From: Galerina marginata
Lineage: Eukaryota; Basidiomycota; Agaricomycetes; Agaricales; Galerinaceae
Assembly: GCA_023014335.1 (NCBI GenBank)
Contig: JAECYW010000035.1
Coordinates: forward strand, 186,001-250,000
Direction: 5' to 3'
Length of the DNA: 64,000 bases
Part shown: piece by piece, positions 1 to 10,762 of the stretch
Position numbering within the stretch: the stretch's first letter is position 1
Layout of the letters: each line of letters starts with the position of its first letter
Notes under the pieces: model-generated
What the model was told of the DNA's origin: nothing
The model's database searches: none
Seen by the model: the letters and a program-made list of their open reading frames with translations, nothing else
Position numbers and translations under genes: made by a program

Positions 1-1266
1 CGAGAGGACGACGAAGACGACCTTGCCACCTTCATTGGGCCATTACCTACTCCAGCCTCAACGGAGCCTGAAGAAATAGACGAACTCGGAAGAACAATTC
101 CCAGACCCAACCCGGTTCAAGAGAGACGCGAACGCCGTTTGGCCAGGGCTGCACGCCGACAACTGAGGTCGTCTCGTCGGACACAAGCTCCAGGAGAAGA
201 GGAAGGGTATTCTACCGATTCATCTCTGGCGCCACAGGATACCTCGTCATACGCTGAAGCCATTCAGTCGCTCAATTCAAGGACAAAAGAGGTACTAGCA
301 GATGTCAAAGCTGCGGAGTTCCGAGATCCCGGGAAAGGCCGCTGGAGCGTCTGGAGAGAGAAGTATTCGGACAGTTATATCGGTGCATGGGGCGGTCTCG
401 GGGTGGTCAGCGTTTGGGAGTTTTGGGCGCGGCTTGAGCTTGTCACCTGGGACTGCATCGAGGTCGGTGATTCCGTTTTTCAGGTCTCTATCCGCATTGG
501 CCTGACGTTATCATACCTATTTGGTAGGACCAGCGAAGTTTGCACAGTTTCAAGTGGTACAAAGGCCTGTACGAATATTGTCGGCCTGGCGAGAACCCGG
601 TTGTAGAAGAGCGAAGGCTGGGTCCTGACGGAGATCTGGTAGCCTCTATGGTTTCGACGTCCGTGATTCCTCTTGTGTGCAAGATTCTGGAGAACGGCGC
701 TCTGGATGTGTACTCCATGCGGCACGTCAGGAGGATGATCGATTTGGCTGAAGAAATCGAAGCGAGTGTAGAAGCTGAGGGTGGCAAATTCCAGGTTCGT
801 TCTTGACTTTGTTTTCATTTCGCATTTACTTACCTCCACTTTAGATGCTCCTGAAATCAGTCGTGACCTTGTTCGAAATTGCCATTGCCGAACTTGAGGC
901 ATCCATTACTAAATATACTGGCATTCATCAGTCATTGCCCGGATTTAACCCAGATGCTATACCTTCGCGAAGGCGGGCCCTTAACCGGCACGTGAAACTT
1001 CTGAAGAACCTACTACGTTGGAGGAAATACGCTACGGAGCGCTTTGGATTGGGTATGCTCGTTACGCGATTGGTGGAAAGGTGCATCCTAGTCGTTGCTG
1101 AAACCGGCTGGGACGTTGGTGGTGAAGACGTAGCACGAATGGTAAGCACAATTCTGCAATTAACGACAAGATTAACTGACGGAGAAATATTGCCCAGGTG
1201 GTTAAGATGTTGCCAGAAGAATTAGTCCCATCGCAGTTGGCCCGTCTGCTGCGAGGGCCTCGTTGA
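1..1266 (+). CDS. GCFC-domain protein (PAXBP1/GCFC2-like), 5' truncated
   Basis: The 3' part of a four-exon gene whose 5' end lies outside the window. Exons read 1-483, 528-794, 845-1141 and 1198-1266; the 44, 50 and 56 nt introns all have GT-AG ends and keep one frame to a TGA. The segment WREKYSDSYIGAWGG followed by a W/L-rich stretch (RLELVTWD), then WYKGLYEY, is typical of the GCFC domain of PAXBP1/GCFC2 and TFP11-related splicing proteins. The family acts in the nucleus, in spliceosome disassembly or chromatin-linked contexts. The N-terminal visible part is acidic and then very Arg-rich, as in the charged region ahead of GCFC. The last visible exon is a short LRRGPR tail. The exact orthologue (GCFC2 or PAXBP1) cannot be decided from this fragment. 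Confidence 0.8.
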
Positions 1267-2222
1267 ATGTCATTCCTTTGGCGTAAGAGAAGTCTCTGGG
1301 CGAGGTCCAGACGCAAGCATGTGTGAGGTGTGAGATACATTTATTTTTCCCACTGTAAATTTACTTCGGGTGCGAATATCTTTCAGAAAGCCTGCAGCGC
1401 AAGTGCTCTTTGCATTGCCCCTCACGCTGCTGGTTTAAAAAGCATCCCGAAACATGAATATCATGAAACCTAAATGACCCTCGCAGATGTGCCACTTCAT
1501 GGTGCCTCTTCCTCCGTGAGTGGTTCGTTCCGTTGTCAGACATTCTTAAAACAGTCGGACCCCGGTCCGAGCGACAATTTTAAGCTTGACGTGCTTGCGA
1601 TAATAATGGACGCGCTTACAAGTTCTTCCCGTTTTACATGCTGTCCTGCGCGTCATGGACCCGTCGCACCACCCTTTCTTTTGGAAACATTTTGTCACCT
1701 GACTGGGCTTATTTTTTCAACAGCTGTCTGCTGTTGCATTCCTATGTGTATAAGGTTCCAAATGCAGTTGGAGAGGCTGCGCCATCCAAGGCGTAATACA
1801 GTGCTTGGCCTCTGTCCGTTGCGGATACCTACTCCACAAAGCTCTTCGATTTGACTAATTGACGATGCAGGTCGGAGGTGAGAGTTAATTATGTCTATTA
1901 CCGGGATAAACTAACCCAATTAACCAGTCAACAGGATTGTTCAGGCTTTAGAGTGTGTGTTACGATCATTTTCTCCAGACCGATGTCCATAACTTCTGGA
2001 AGTTCTAAATGCAAGACCATGATTTTGGCCTATTCTTGAATTTTGACTGTAAGGATTTGGTTGGCCAGTTGCTTCGAAAAAAGAAACGGCATGCCGCTAT
2101 CGAGATCCCTTCGCATCAGATCGCATTATTTGGAGAGTGCGTTAAAAGGTTTATACCGCGCAGGTCTGGGAGAACGAGTGCCCCATTCCTACTTTCCTAC
2201 GACTATTTTCGTTGTTACCTCC
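1267..2222. other. Intergenic region, no gene seen
   Basis: About 950 bp between the GCFC-type gene and the aquaglyceroporin. The open frames here (for example 1474-1854) are Cys/Ser-rich without any family resemblance or splice-supported extension. It should hold the 3' UTR of the upstream gene and the promoter of the transporter. Confidence 0.4.
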
Positions 2223-3633
2223 ATGGCTGATAAACCACGCTCCTCGTCAGATAGCCGTCGTCGGGACTCGACCCTTCCGCCTCCTTCAGACTTGAAAGAC
2301 TCTATAACCCACAACGAGTACGCAGTGAATTCTACAGAGGTCGAACCACGCTATCCGAATCAATGGGCTCGCTATCGGTACGTCATTTTACTCTCTTTAC
2401 AAAACCTGCATGTTCATGTGGTTTTATTAGTGAATATATCCGAGAACCTTTTGCCGAGTTCTTAGGTGTTATGGTCTTAATAATTTTTGGGAACGGAGTC
2501 GACTGTCAGGTAGTCCTTGGTGGGAACCCCAAAGTCAATGCGTCGGAGAAAGGAGTAAGTATATCCTCTGTTTCGATCTGCAAAATTTCAAATTTTATCA
2601 ATGGGCCTTTAGAGTTATTTGTCCATTAACGTCGGATGGGCAGTAGGAACTGCTATGGGTGTCTGGATTTCTGGTGGTATTTCTGGTGGACACATTAATC
2701 CGGCTGTGTGTAGTCCCTTTTGATATGATCCAGGTTTTTATCTGAAATATATTCTCAGGTCACAATTGCACTAGCCACCTTCAGGGGATTTCCGTGGAAG
2801 AAAGTGCCCGTGTGTTCCTCGCTCAAACCTGCCTCAGAATTGGTCCCTGATGCACAATTTATAGATATATATTATCTCTCAAGTTCTCGGAGGCATCGTC
2901 GGAGCTGCTGTGGTTTACGGCAACTATTTTCATGCTCTTGACCTTGTGGAAGGTCCAGGTGTTCGTACACTTGCGACTGCTGGGTTGTTTTCGACGTACG
3001 CTGTGAGCTGTCTCTTCTTTCTTCCTTCCTATGCCAATCTAAAGTTCTGCAGGCGAGTTATATGACCAACGTTTCCGCCTTTTTCGACGAGTTCCTCGGC
3101 ACAACTATTCTCATGCTCGTCGTTCTTGCGATGAACGACAAGAAGAACATGCCGCCACCTGCAGGCCTAGCCCCTCTTATTCTGTTCATATTAATCTTGG
3201 GCATCGGCACTTCCCTCGGGATGGAAACGGGTAAATCCTCCCCATGAGTCTTCCGTCTTCAACGCTGATCGAACTGCGAAGGTTACGCCATTAATCCAGC
3301 TCGTGATCTTGGGCCACGCATATTGACCTCGATGGTTGGATATGGAAGAGAAGTGTTCGACTTCAGAAAGTACGTCGTTTCGTATTAGTGCCATTCCCCT
3401 CATTAGCTAACCTTATATCCTAGTCAATACTGGCTGTGGTGTCCCGTCCTGGCTCCCATTCTCGGTGCTTTATTTGGGAGCCTCGTATACGATACCATGC
3501 TGTATACTGGGGATGATAGTATAATTAATAAGCCGTAAGTCTTTCCCATCCGTCTGGCCCCCAACAGCACTGATTGCCCTGTTGAAATGTTAGTTCAAAA
3601 TCTCAGCGTCGGTTGAACACAAATGGGGTGTAA
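2223..3633 (+). CDS. Aquaglyceroporin (MIP family)
   Basis: Nine exons (2223-2377, 2431-2554, 2613-2705, 2759-2809, 2865-3002, 3053-3230, 3282-3369, 3424-3534, 3594-3633) join into a protein of about 325 residues, the usual size of a fungal Fps1/GlpF-like channel without long tails. Both pore motifs are intact: GHINPAV in loop B, split by an intron after the Ala codon, and [11 protein letters not shown] in loop E. The Asp after the second NPA (NPARD) is the hallmark of glycerol-conducting aquaglyceroporins rather than strict aquaporins. Loop E is followed by the last membrane segment [16 protein letters not shown]. The Ser/Pro-rich N-terminus before REPFAEFLG is probably cytosolic. It probably carries water, glycerol and small solutes across the plasma membrane. 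The chosen ATG is the first in frame after upstream stops. Confidence 0.92.
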
Positions 3634-3781
3634 GGAAGAAGAGAAAATACGAATGGTTGTATGCTATATCCTCTATGTATCGACCACTATGTACCCTATT
3701 GTATAACTACTACTTTTCTCTGCCATTTGTAATTTTTGCAGCACAACAGCGCGAAAAGCGATGACATAATCCGGTTTGCGA

Positions 3782-4516
3782 ATGTTCTCTCTCTTCAAGG
3801 CCGCATCAAAGCCTCTGACCTGGACTCGTCCATCTAGTCTCCTCGTAGCCCCTCTTTCTCGCCGGTCAGTAATGACGCAAACAACTGTCCGTTATATAAA
3901 TGGGGATGTATGGTACTTTACAGTCACCACCACGGTTCTCGCCACTGAAATCGATTACGATGACTCTTGAAGGAATTGGCAGATCTTATAAAAAGCGGCA
4001 AGGTGCCGAAGAAGGACTTTGTGGTCATCGACGTCCGAGACGATGACTATGTGGGCGGGAATATCAAGGGTAGCGTGAATCTACCGTCGAGGGAGTTCCT
4101 GATGAATGTCGATGGACTGGTGAAGGACACGAAGCAGGTCCCGCTGGTCATCTTCCACTGTAGTTTGTCTCAAGTTCGGTATGCTGTCCATTGCCATTCA
4201 ATCCCTAATCATGTCCACTAACTCTGTGACAGTGGTCCCAAAGCTGCTAGGGTAAGTGTCAAGTTTCACTGACTGAACACAACCCTCAGCACTTGTGATA
4301 TAGATCTATTCCGAGACAAGGAAGAATGTCGTCGACAAAGATATCCCACACGAAGTTGCTATCCTTCGCGACGGCTTTTCACAATTCCAGGTGAAATACA
4401 AGGTAGCTCTCCCGCTGTATGTAACCTTGAGTCTCCCAATTTACACGATCGGACAGGACGACCCTGAACTCGTCGAGAACTGGGATGAGGGTGTCTGGGC
4501 GGCAGAATGGAGTTGA
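3782..4516 (+). CDS. Rhodanese/Cdc25-type phosphatase (Ych1/Arr2-like)
   Basis: Five exons (3782-3907, 3973-4178, 4233-4251, 4304-4402, 4457-4516) encode about 169 residues. FVVIDVRDDDYVGGNI is the rhodanese CH2A segment. The active-site loop HCSLSQVRGPKAA fits the C-x5-R phosphatase signature; the Cys is in HCS and the Arg codon is split by the intron at 4179. The seven-residue loop resembles Cdc25-like and arsenate-reductase-like rhodaneses (yeast Ych1, Acr2) rather than sulfurtransferases, which have shorter loops. The N-terminal 35 residues are basic and Ser/Leu-rich without acids before the second Met, so a mitochondrial presequence followed by an internal start MTQTTVRYI is possible. 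It lies 148 bp behind the aquaglyceroporin in the same orientation and converges on COX20. The physiological substrate is unknown. Confidence 0.85.
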
Positions 4517-4592
4517 AGCAAACATTCAGCATGAGCAAGGACTCTGAATTATAGAGAAATACAATATTCGTGTACATGTGGTGAGCTCATGA

Positions 4593-5140
4593 TCATGGCT
4601 TGGTGCCTGCTCCATTGGTGGGCTGGCTACCGCCTTCCTTCAATGTCCGTTTAGGCATGCTTTCTATAACTTGCGTTATCTTCTTTCGTTCATCTGTATA
4701 CTGCTTTTGACAGATATGCCTAACAGAACATTAGCTATCAGCCTAGAATTTCCAGTGTTTCGGATGCTGAAGGACATACCATGAGCCTAATGAAATAAGG
4801 ACGAATGTGCCAATTGCCCAATGTCCGGCCATCATGGGTCCTAAGAAAGCAGGTTCAGGAAAAACAATTATCTTCAATGAGAGAAAGTGGCGCACCTGCA
4901 GTCATCCCACGAATCACTCCCATCCCCGTCCCACTAGCAATTCCAGCCAACAATGCATTCCTGGCACACGGTAGGTCAGAAACATGTTTCGCACTCTGCA
5001 TCCTGATGTCAGTCGTAGGGCCTATTGGAGAAAATTCGTTTCGAAATTACCTCTAATGAATCGTGTAGTAAATTTCCTGTGGGAGATGGGACCTTTGAGG
5101 GCAGACTAGGTGGTTGGGAGGTCGGAGTGTTCGAGGACAT
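4593..5140 (-). CDS. cox20: Cytochrome c oxidase assembly protein COX20 homologue
   Basis: Four exons on the minus strand give about 121 residues. The core reads LPCARNALLAGIASGTGMGVIRG, then HWAIGTFVLISLG, then a charged C-terminus beginning HICQKQYTDERKK. This order matches COX20/FAM36A: a conserved CAR motif at the start of the first membrane helix, an NWAVGTF-like second helix, and a C-Q-Q/ER-K segment after it. COX20 is an inner-mitochondrial-membrane chaperone of Cox2. The first exon (5051-5140) encodes a Ser/Pro/Thr-rich tail ending HDSLE. The introns end GT-AG and preserve phase. The 3' end converges with the rhodanese gene only 76 bp away. Confidence 0.82.
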
Positions 5141-5172
5141 GGTAGTTCGAGTTGCGAGGTGAAATGGCGGAA

Positions 5173-5178
5173 CACGTG
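5173..5178. promoter_or_regulatory. CACGTG E-box upstream of COX20
   Basis: A perfect CACGTG hexamer lies 33 bp before the COX20 start codon. In fungi this is the core site of bHLH factors such as Cbf1/SREBP types. Function here is only inferred from position. Confidence 0.25.
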
Positions 5179-6497
5179 ATGGATGCTTTCTGCCGGGACC
5201 ACGGTCCGCCTCTTGGCAGGTCTCAGAGCTCAACCAAAGCTCAACTAGAAAGTATGCTTGAATCCAATGGAGTAATGCGGAGACATAGTGCTCTAAAGCA
5301 TTTTATTTTGCTTACCGTTTTGTTTTCGAAGGTTTTGTTGATATTTAACTGAGTTCCATTTGTCACAACGTCTCATTCACGTGGTCGTGACCTCACGCGT
5401 GAAAGCATTATTGACGCTCTTTCCAACTCTTTTCCTCCTGCTTTTCCTCACCTCTGGAATTCATAATTCAGCTCTTTGGTGAGTCCATGTTACCCCCAAA
5501 ATTTTTTTCAAAGCCTTCCTATCGAACTTATTGCTAACTTGGCTTCAACTGGGTCTTATTATTATTAGCGCCTATTTTGGACCCGCGGCAGCATTTGCTC
5601 GAGTTCCGGCTTCTTGCTTTCCCGGACACCAGGCGTCTGCCACAACTGTGACAACAGGAGGCTGAGGATGGAACTGAACCACGATGCAAAGACTCTCGAG
5701 ACGCCTTTCTTGCGGTCAGCTGAACGTAACAAAAGGGTCGATAATCAATTCCAACATGTGTCTTTGCAGTGACTCCCCTTCACCAACGCCTTGCGACCAT
5801 CTGCTTTCCAATGCACCCGTCACTGGAAGCTGCTAAAACTGGGTCTCCGGCCGCCTTGAAACGCGGTTCCTTACTTATGGCGTAACCAACGAACTGTTAT
5901 CCATGACGTGTGCTGAGACTCGGCTGCAGACTCAGCTTTTGTGGTCGCGCCACGCCGCCATTCTGCACTGGCACACTGACACTTTGAACACCCTTCAGCC
6001 CCGAAGGAATACCGTACCACCTAACTTGGCTCTCTCACTGGCTCTACTCTAGTTACCTACAGCTCTGCTAACTGACAGGTTCAACTATGGTTCAAGTTTA
6101 CAACTTACACTTCGTCAACTTCCTCGTTCTCGTAAAGCTTATATTCCAGCTTTTTCATGTATACGATAGGCGACCATAACTTGTTATCTTCCACCAGTCA
6201 GAAGGTCGCATGATAAGTCAAACACGAGGCTGTGGAACCCATTCTTTCTACGCCAGGATTCCAACGCTGCGTTGCTACAGCTGGATGACCTCAAAGTCAC
6301 ACTATTCTTTGTTCCTTGGGTTTCTCGACAAGCTTACAAGTACCAGCTGACCCCGATCGACGGCCAAAAATGGCCAGATAATCCATTTTCACCTCGATGC
6401 CCCTCGATCGTCCTCAAGTCTGCGTACGCCAGCGTTCTCATTTCGCACTAAATTTGGAACGGTAGTCATATGAACCTCCAAATGTACACCTAAACAC
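5179..6497. other. Intergenic region, no gene seen
   Basis: About 1.3 kb between the divergent COX20 and cutinase genes. No reading frame of useful length or recognisable protein was found. A second CACGTG lies near 5380. The size suggests the long promoter of a regulated secreted enzyme. Confidence 0.4.
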
Positions 6498-6504
6498 TAT
6501 AAAG
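6498..6504 (+). promoter_or_regulatory. TATA box of cutinase gene
   Basis: TATAAAG lies 56 bp before the cutinase ATG. The spacing fits a short 5' UTR. The second cutinase copy has TATAAAA at a similar distance. Confidence 0.5.
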
Positions 6505-6559
6505 TCTATGCGACCAAGGGAAAGAAATTTATCGAGCCAGTCGTCCTCGTTCTCCCCAG

Positions 6560-7367
6560 ATGTTCTCCAAGGCATTCCCCGCTTTTGTGCTCGCAGCCTC
6601 CTTCCTCTCAGTTGGTGCAATCCCCACGCCTGCGCCAGTTAGTCCATGCGCAGCCGTACACATCATCGCCGCACGGGGATCCACTGAAGCGCCTGGCGCT
6701 GGTAGCATCGGGGCCATCGTTACCGAGGTCCAAAGCAAAAGCACACAAACTGTCTCGACGTCGGCCGTAGACTACCCAGCTACGCTCACCAATTACGCTA
6801 GCAGCTCCGCCCAGGGAACCAAGGCAACTATCGCCCTTCTCACTAGCCAGGCTCAAGCTTGCCCGAACCAGAAGATCGTGCTTGTTGGATATTCCCAGGT
6901 AATGACTCGTCTAGGTCTCGTAGAACTGTTCGCTAACTATGCGTAAATTTTAGGGTGCCCACGTTGTTGGAGACGCCCTTGCTGGGGGAGGAGGAGTATC
7001 TGGCCTTGGTGCTGCAACTCCGCCAATCGCTGCGAGCATCGCAAGCAGGGGTAAATCAGTATTGCCTTTGCCCTCAAACCAATACTAACGACTCTCTGTT
7101 CTTTCAGTGACGGCCGTGGTCCAACTGGGCGACCCTCGCCACATCCCAGCACAACCCTACGACCGCGGGACCTCCAAAAATGCGGGTCTCTTCCCTCGCC
7201 AACCCAACCAGCAGTACAGCGCCACTCTGCAGCCTCGCATCCAGTCGTTCTGCGACAACGGCGACCCCTTCTGCGATTCGGGTTCAAATCTTCAGGTCCA
7301 CTTGACGTACTTGGACCGCTATCAAGACACCGCCTCTCAATTCATCCTCCAACAAATCGGAGGCTAA
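6560..7367 (+). CDS. Secreted cutinase / CE5 family esterase, copy 1
   Basis: Three exons (6560-6898, 6954-7050, 7108-7367) encode about 231 residues. The N-terminus is a signal peptide (hydrophobic FVLAASFLSVGA, then a Pro-rich start of the mature part). CE5 features follow: AVHIIAARGSTEAPG near residue 35, the nucleophile box VGYSQG split by intron 1, GDPRHIPAQ, and the Asp/His end of the triad in FCDNGDPFCD and VHLTYL. Four or more Cys can form the usual disulfides. The second intron contains a clear ACTAAC branch point. The enzyme would act outside the cell on plant cutin, suberin or acetylated xylan; sequence alone does not separate cutinase from acetylxylan esterase. A close paralogue lies on the opposite strand at 26.2-27.0 kb. 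Confidence 0.92.
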
Positions 7368-8142
7368 ATTTTCTCTTAACGATATTTCAACGAAGCTACA
7401 AGTAACGAATGTATACATATGTACCCAATTAAACCGAGATGACCGCTTGTATTTCCAGACTTGCACCAATGAGTCTTGCCAAAAATAATCAACGACTTTC
7501 TAATACGTAAAGGTAAAGGTAATTATTGAAGCTCGACCGTATCAGCGAAAAGACCGTTCTGATAAGCAGCAGGAAAGCGATGCAGACCGCTAGCTACGCA
7601 TTCGCCTTGTTGTCGCTCTCGTAACTGTTCCGGCTTGTAAATCTGAATATAAGTGATAAATCAAATAAGATCGAAAATACTCTGCCTGTCATTCATGCAA
7701 AGCTGGGTGCAAGACTAGGGGGGTAAGAGGAAAGAACTCATTGTCGCTCGCTACAAAGATGAGGCGCCCGTTGGCATGGGGCGTTTGCATGATGGTTGGT
7801 TGGTTGGCGGAGTCCATGAGAGCAAGTGATTGGATCGAGCTCAAATTACTAATTTAGGCACTGTCAAGCGCGCCAGCCCCGGGTTAGTCGTTTCGACACA
7901 AAACCTGGACAAAACCCTCACTCCTCACCTCTTCATACATGAAACATTTCACGTAGGTGGGTATTTTGATGAACCTACAAGACTCCGGGTGAGTTTTTGA
8001 CTCCTAATCTGGGACCTAAAATAATGGAGCAGTGCCCCGTTTTCAGTCGTTGCTCCTACTTACAGAAATCGAAGTCAACAAGTCGAATTCCGAACGCCGT
8101 AAACTAGTTGCTATCAAGATAACGACAACTAAGAACAAAATT
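7368..8142. other. Intergenic region, no gene seen
   Basis: Between the convergent cutinase and first SDR gene. It holds both 3' UTRs and a short GGTT repeat near 7795. The small frame at 8032-8223 runs antisense to the SDR end and is not supported. Confidence 0.4.
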
Positions 8143-8986
8143 TCACCAATGGAACTCATTGCCCTTCGAGTCAAAGAACTTGCAAGTCGGGCCATCCTGA
8201 TCAAGCAACGCGTAGGGCAATAAAGCTAGCGCTCCTTCTCTTAGGGATTTGCCGCCTGCCATAAACCCGTTCAACTTGGACGAAGTCAAACCAGGCGTTG
8301 CTGCGTTGACTTTGAACCCTTCCCCCTTCAGCTCTTGCGCCAATGCGATGGTGTACGAGTTCAGCGCGGCCTTGGTGGTATTGTACGCTACAGGATGATA
8401 TCTTGATCCTGGACGGGATTGTGCATAATTAGATCCCAACTCCGACGAGACGTTAAGGATAACTGGTTGAGAAGATTTTCGGAGAAGAGGAAGGAGTATG
8501 GTGGTGGTTTGGACCACTCCAAAAAAATTGGTCTCGAAAGCATCGCGGAGAGTAGGAAGCGCAATCGACACCGGGCTTTGGTCGCTGTCAACTTTTCCAA
8601 TCGCGGCATTATTCACGAGGACATCTAGCTTTCCTTCGGCATTCTCGATCGTTTCTTTGGCGGCCTGGATGGTGGCAGCGTCTGTCACGTCAAGCAGAAC
8701 GAATTTGACGGTTTTGAGTCCATCTGCGAGTAATTTTTTTCTGCGCCCAATGCTTGTTAGTAAAATGAGGACGGACAAAGTGCCTGTAGTGGCCTTACTG
8801 TGCTTCCTTGCCAGCAGCTTCGTTCCTCGCACTGAGATAAACGATGTGATTTTCTTCGGCAAGCAGCCGTACGAGTTCAAATCCAATGCTGGAATTTCCA
8901 CCTACGACATGACAGCAAATCGTCAGTTAATCGAATGTCGGTTGACGATAAGAGTACGCACCCGTCACAAGAAATACTCTGGTCAT
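8143..8986 (-). CDS. Short-chain dehydrogenase/reductase, tandem copy 1
   Basis: Three exons give about 245 residues. The first exon is tiny (MTRVFLVT, with G split), and exon 2 completes the cofactor motif TGGNSSIG. Downstream are LLDVTD, the conserved VLVNNAA, the catalytic Ser in NVSSE and the YNTTK catalytic Tyr/Lys pair, then TPG. This is a classical cytosolic SDR; no signal peptide or membrane segment is present. The substrate is not predictable. Intron positions after the first Gly codon base and inside the EAQ(K) segment are identical to those of the adjacent copy, so the two arose by tandem duplication. TGG(N) replaces the more usual TG(S/A) at the glycine-rich turn. Confidence 0.88.
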
Positions 8987-9916
8987 AACGATTGAATCGC
9001 GTGGTGGTGGTAATTAATATAAAACACCTGTTCTAGATCGCAGTCTGCCTTTTAAATAAACTCTGGGGCAATAAAGATGACTCCACATAATTTAGTCAGC
9101 CACGACATGCCTGAGTCAATGTCGCAGAGAAGCCTGAGATTTCTCATTCATAAAACCATACAGCCTTACTCTGTCCGCCAGCGTTGAGATTAAATAATAG
9201 CCTTAGCAATCATGGGGATGTCATGTTTGGCAGAAGTCAGGGACGTGTATCGTCATTGTCGACAGTAATGGCCAACTCGTCGGACCCGCACGACGCGCGT
9301 CGTTTTCGTGTCTTAGAAATCATAGAGACAGTTGAGAGTAAAACTGAAAGAAGAACGCGTGTATTGGTGTCTCGGGATGTCTCGCGAATTGCCCCCGACT
9401 TTGGCAGCATAACTTGAAATATATGGCAGTCCAATTAATAAAAGCTGTCGAGAGGACGATTGTACGCTCACTGGTCGGCCAGATTAGTCTAGTAGATCGC
9501 GGGGTATGTTCGTTTAGACTGGACAGCGATATGCCGATGATTCCTGCATGGATATCTACACCGCCGGCTTGAACTTGAGTATTTGTTATCACGCAGCGGT
9601 GACTTCGCGACTGCACTTACCTCCATGCACAATTCCTCGACAGTGCAGCGCTCAGCCCACGCGCCATCTCGCGACAGAGCGCCCTGGTATGCTTGCACCC
9701 CTGGGTGAGCGTACCACACTGACGAGGCACCCAAGCACGTCATGAACAAGAACCGTATCCGTACCGAGAAACTTCTTGCATCGCTGCTACCGCAGGGACG
9801 TTTTGGAAGTAAGAGAGCACGCTGAGCACAGGTGAAAGGAGAATTGTAAACGTGATTCTGATGAATGGGGTGGTACAGCAGCGGCCATCATGATGTAAGG
9901 GTCCATATACATTTAT
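8987..9916. other. Spacer between the tandem SDR genes, no gene seen
   Basis: About 930 bp. Open frames on both strands overlap each other and show no family features. It should contain the promoter of copy 1 and the 3' UTR of copy 2. Confidence 0.4.
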
Positions 9917-10762
9917 TTACCACGGGAACTCCTTTCCATTCCAGTCGAAGAATTTGCCAGTCGGACCATCCTTGTCCAACAAAGCGAAAGGCAGCAGGGA
10001 TTCGGCACCTTCCTTCACGGTTTTGCCTCCAGGGGCATGGAAATTCAACTTGGTCGTGGTAAAACCAGGAGTGACCGCGTTGACTTTGATGCCTTCCTTC
10101 TTAAGCTCCTGTGCCAAAGCGATCGTATACGAATTAGCGGCAGCCTTGCTGGTGTTGTACGCGACGACGTGCAACTGCGCATCGGGACGAGCCTGGTATG
10201 CGTTGGAAGCCATGTCGGTGGAGACATTCAAGATGACGCCGTCGGAAGCCTTGCGTACGAGGGGAAGCAAAGCAGTGGTGGTTTGAACCAGGCCGAAGAA
10301 GTTGGTCTCCATGGCCTCGCGGAGGACGGGGATCTCGACGTTCGTCGCATTCTGGGGTGACTCCATCTTGCTGATTCCGGCATTGTTCACGAGAATGTCG
10401 AGCTTCCCTTCAGCCTTTTCGATCTCGGCTTTGGCGGCCTCTACGGTAGACAGCTGGGTGACATCGAGCTTAACAAATTTAACGTTCTTGAGGCCCTCTG
10501 CATGTAGTTTCGCTCTACACAGTGACTGCGGCGTTAGAAATGGTAATCATTAAATGTCAAGACATTACGCACTGCGCCTCCTTTCCAGAAGCATCGTTTC
10601 TGGCAGCAAGGTAAACTGTATGGCCTTTCTCAGCGAGAAGACGCACAAGCTCGAAGCCGATCCCAGCGTTGGAACCTAGCAAAGATTATAGTCACTTTAT
10701 AGAACGGCAATTGCATCGGAGGATGAAGGATACATACCTGTTACAAGTATGACTTTCGACAT
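9917..10762 (-). CDS. Short-chain dehydrogenase/reductase, tandem copy 2
   Basis: Three exons with the same architecture as copy 1. The start MSKVILVT is followed by intron 1 and the cofactor motif TGSNAGIG, here canonical. LVNNAGIS, the Ser in NVSTD, YNTSK and NAVTPG complete the SDR signature. The C-terminus FFDWNGKEFPW aligns with FFDSKGNEFHW of copy 1. The protein is a soluble NAD(P)(H)-dependent oxidoreductase of unknown substrate. Both genes face the same way, about 930 bp apart. Retention of all catalytic residues in both copies argues that neither is a pseudogene. Confidence 0.9.

Noticed and set aside
1474..1854. 126-residue plus-strand frame
   Set aside because: Cys/Ser-rich with no domain or splice partners; composition fits random open sequence.
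8498..8995. Plus-strand frame over SDR copy 1
   Set aside because: Shadow frame of the SDR coding strand; the SDR has all catalytic motifs and splice-consistent exons.
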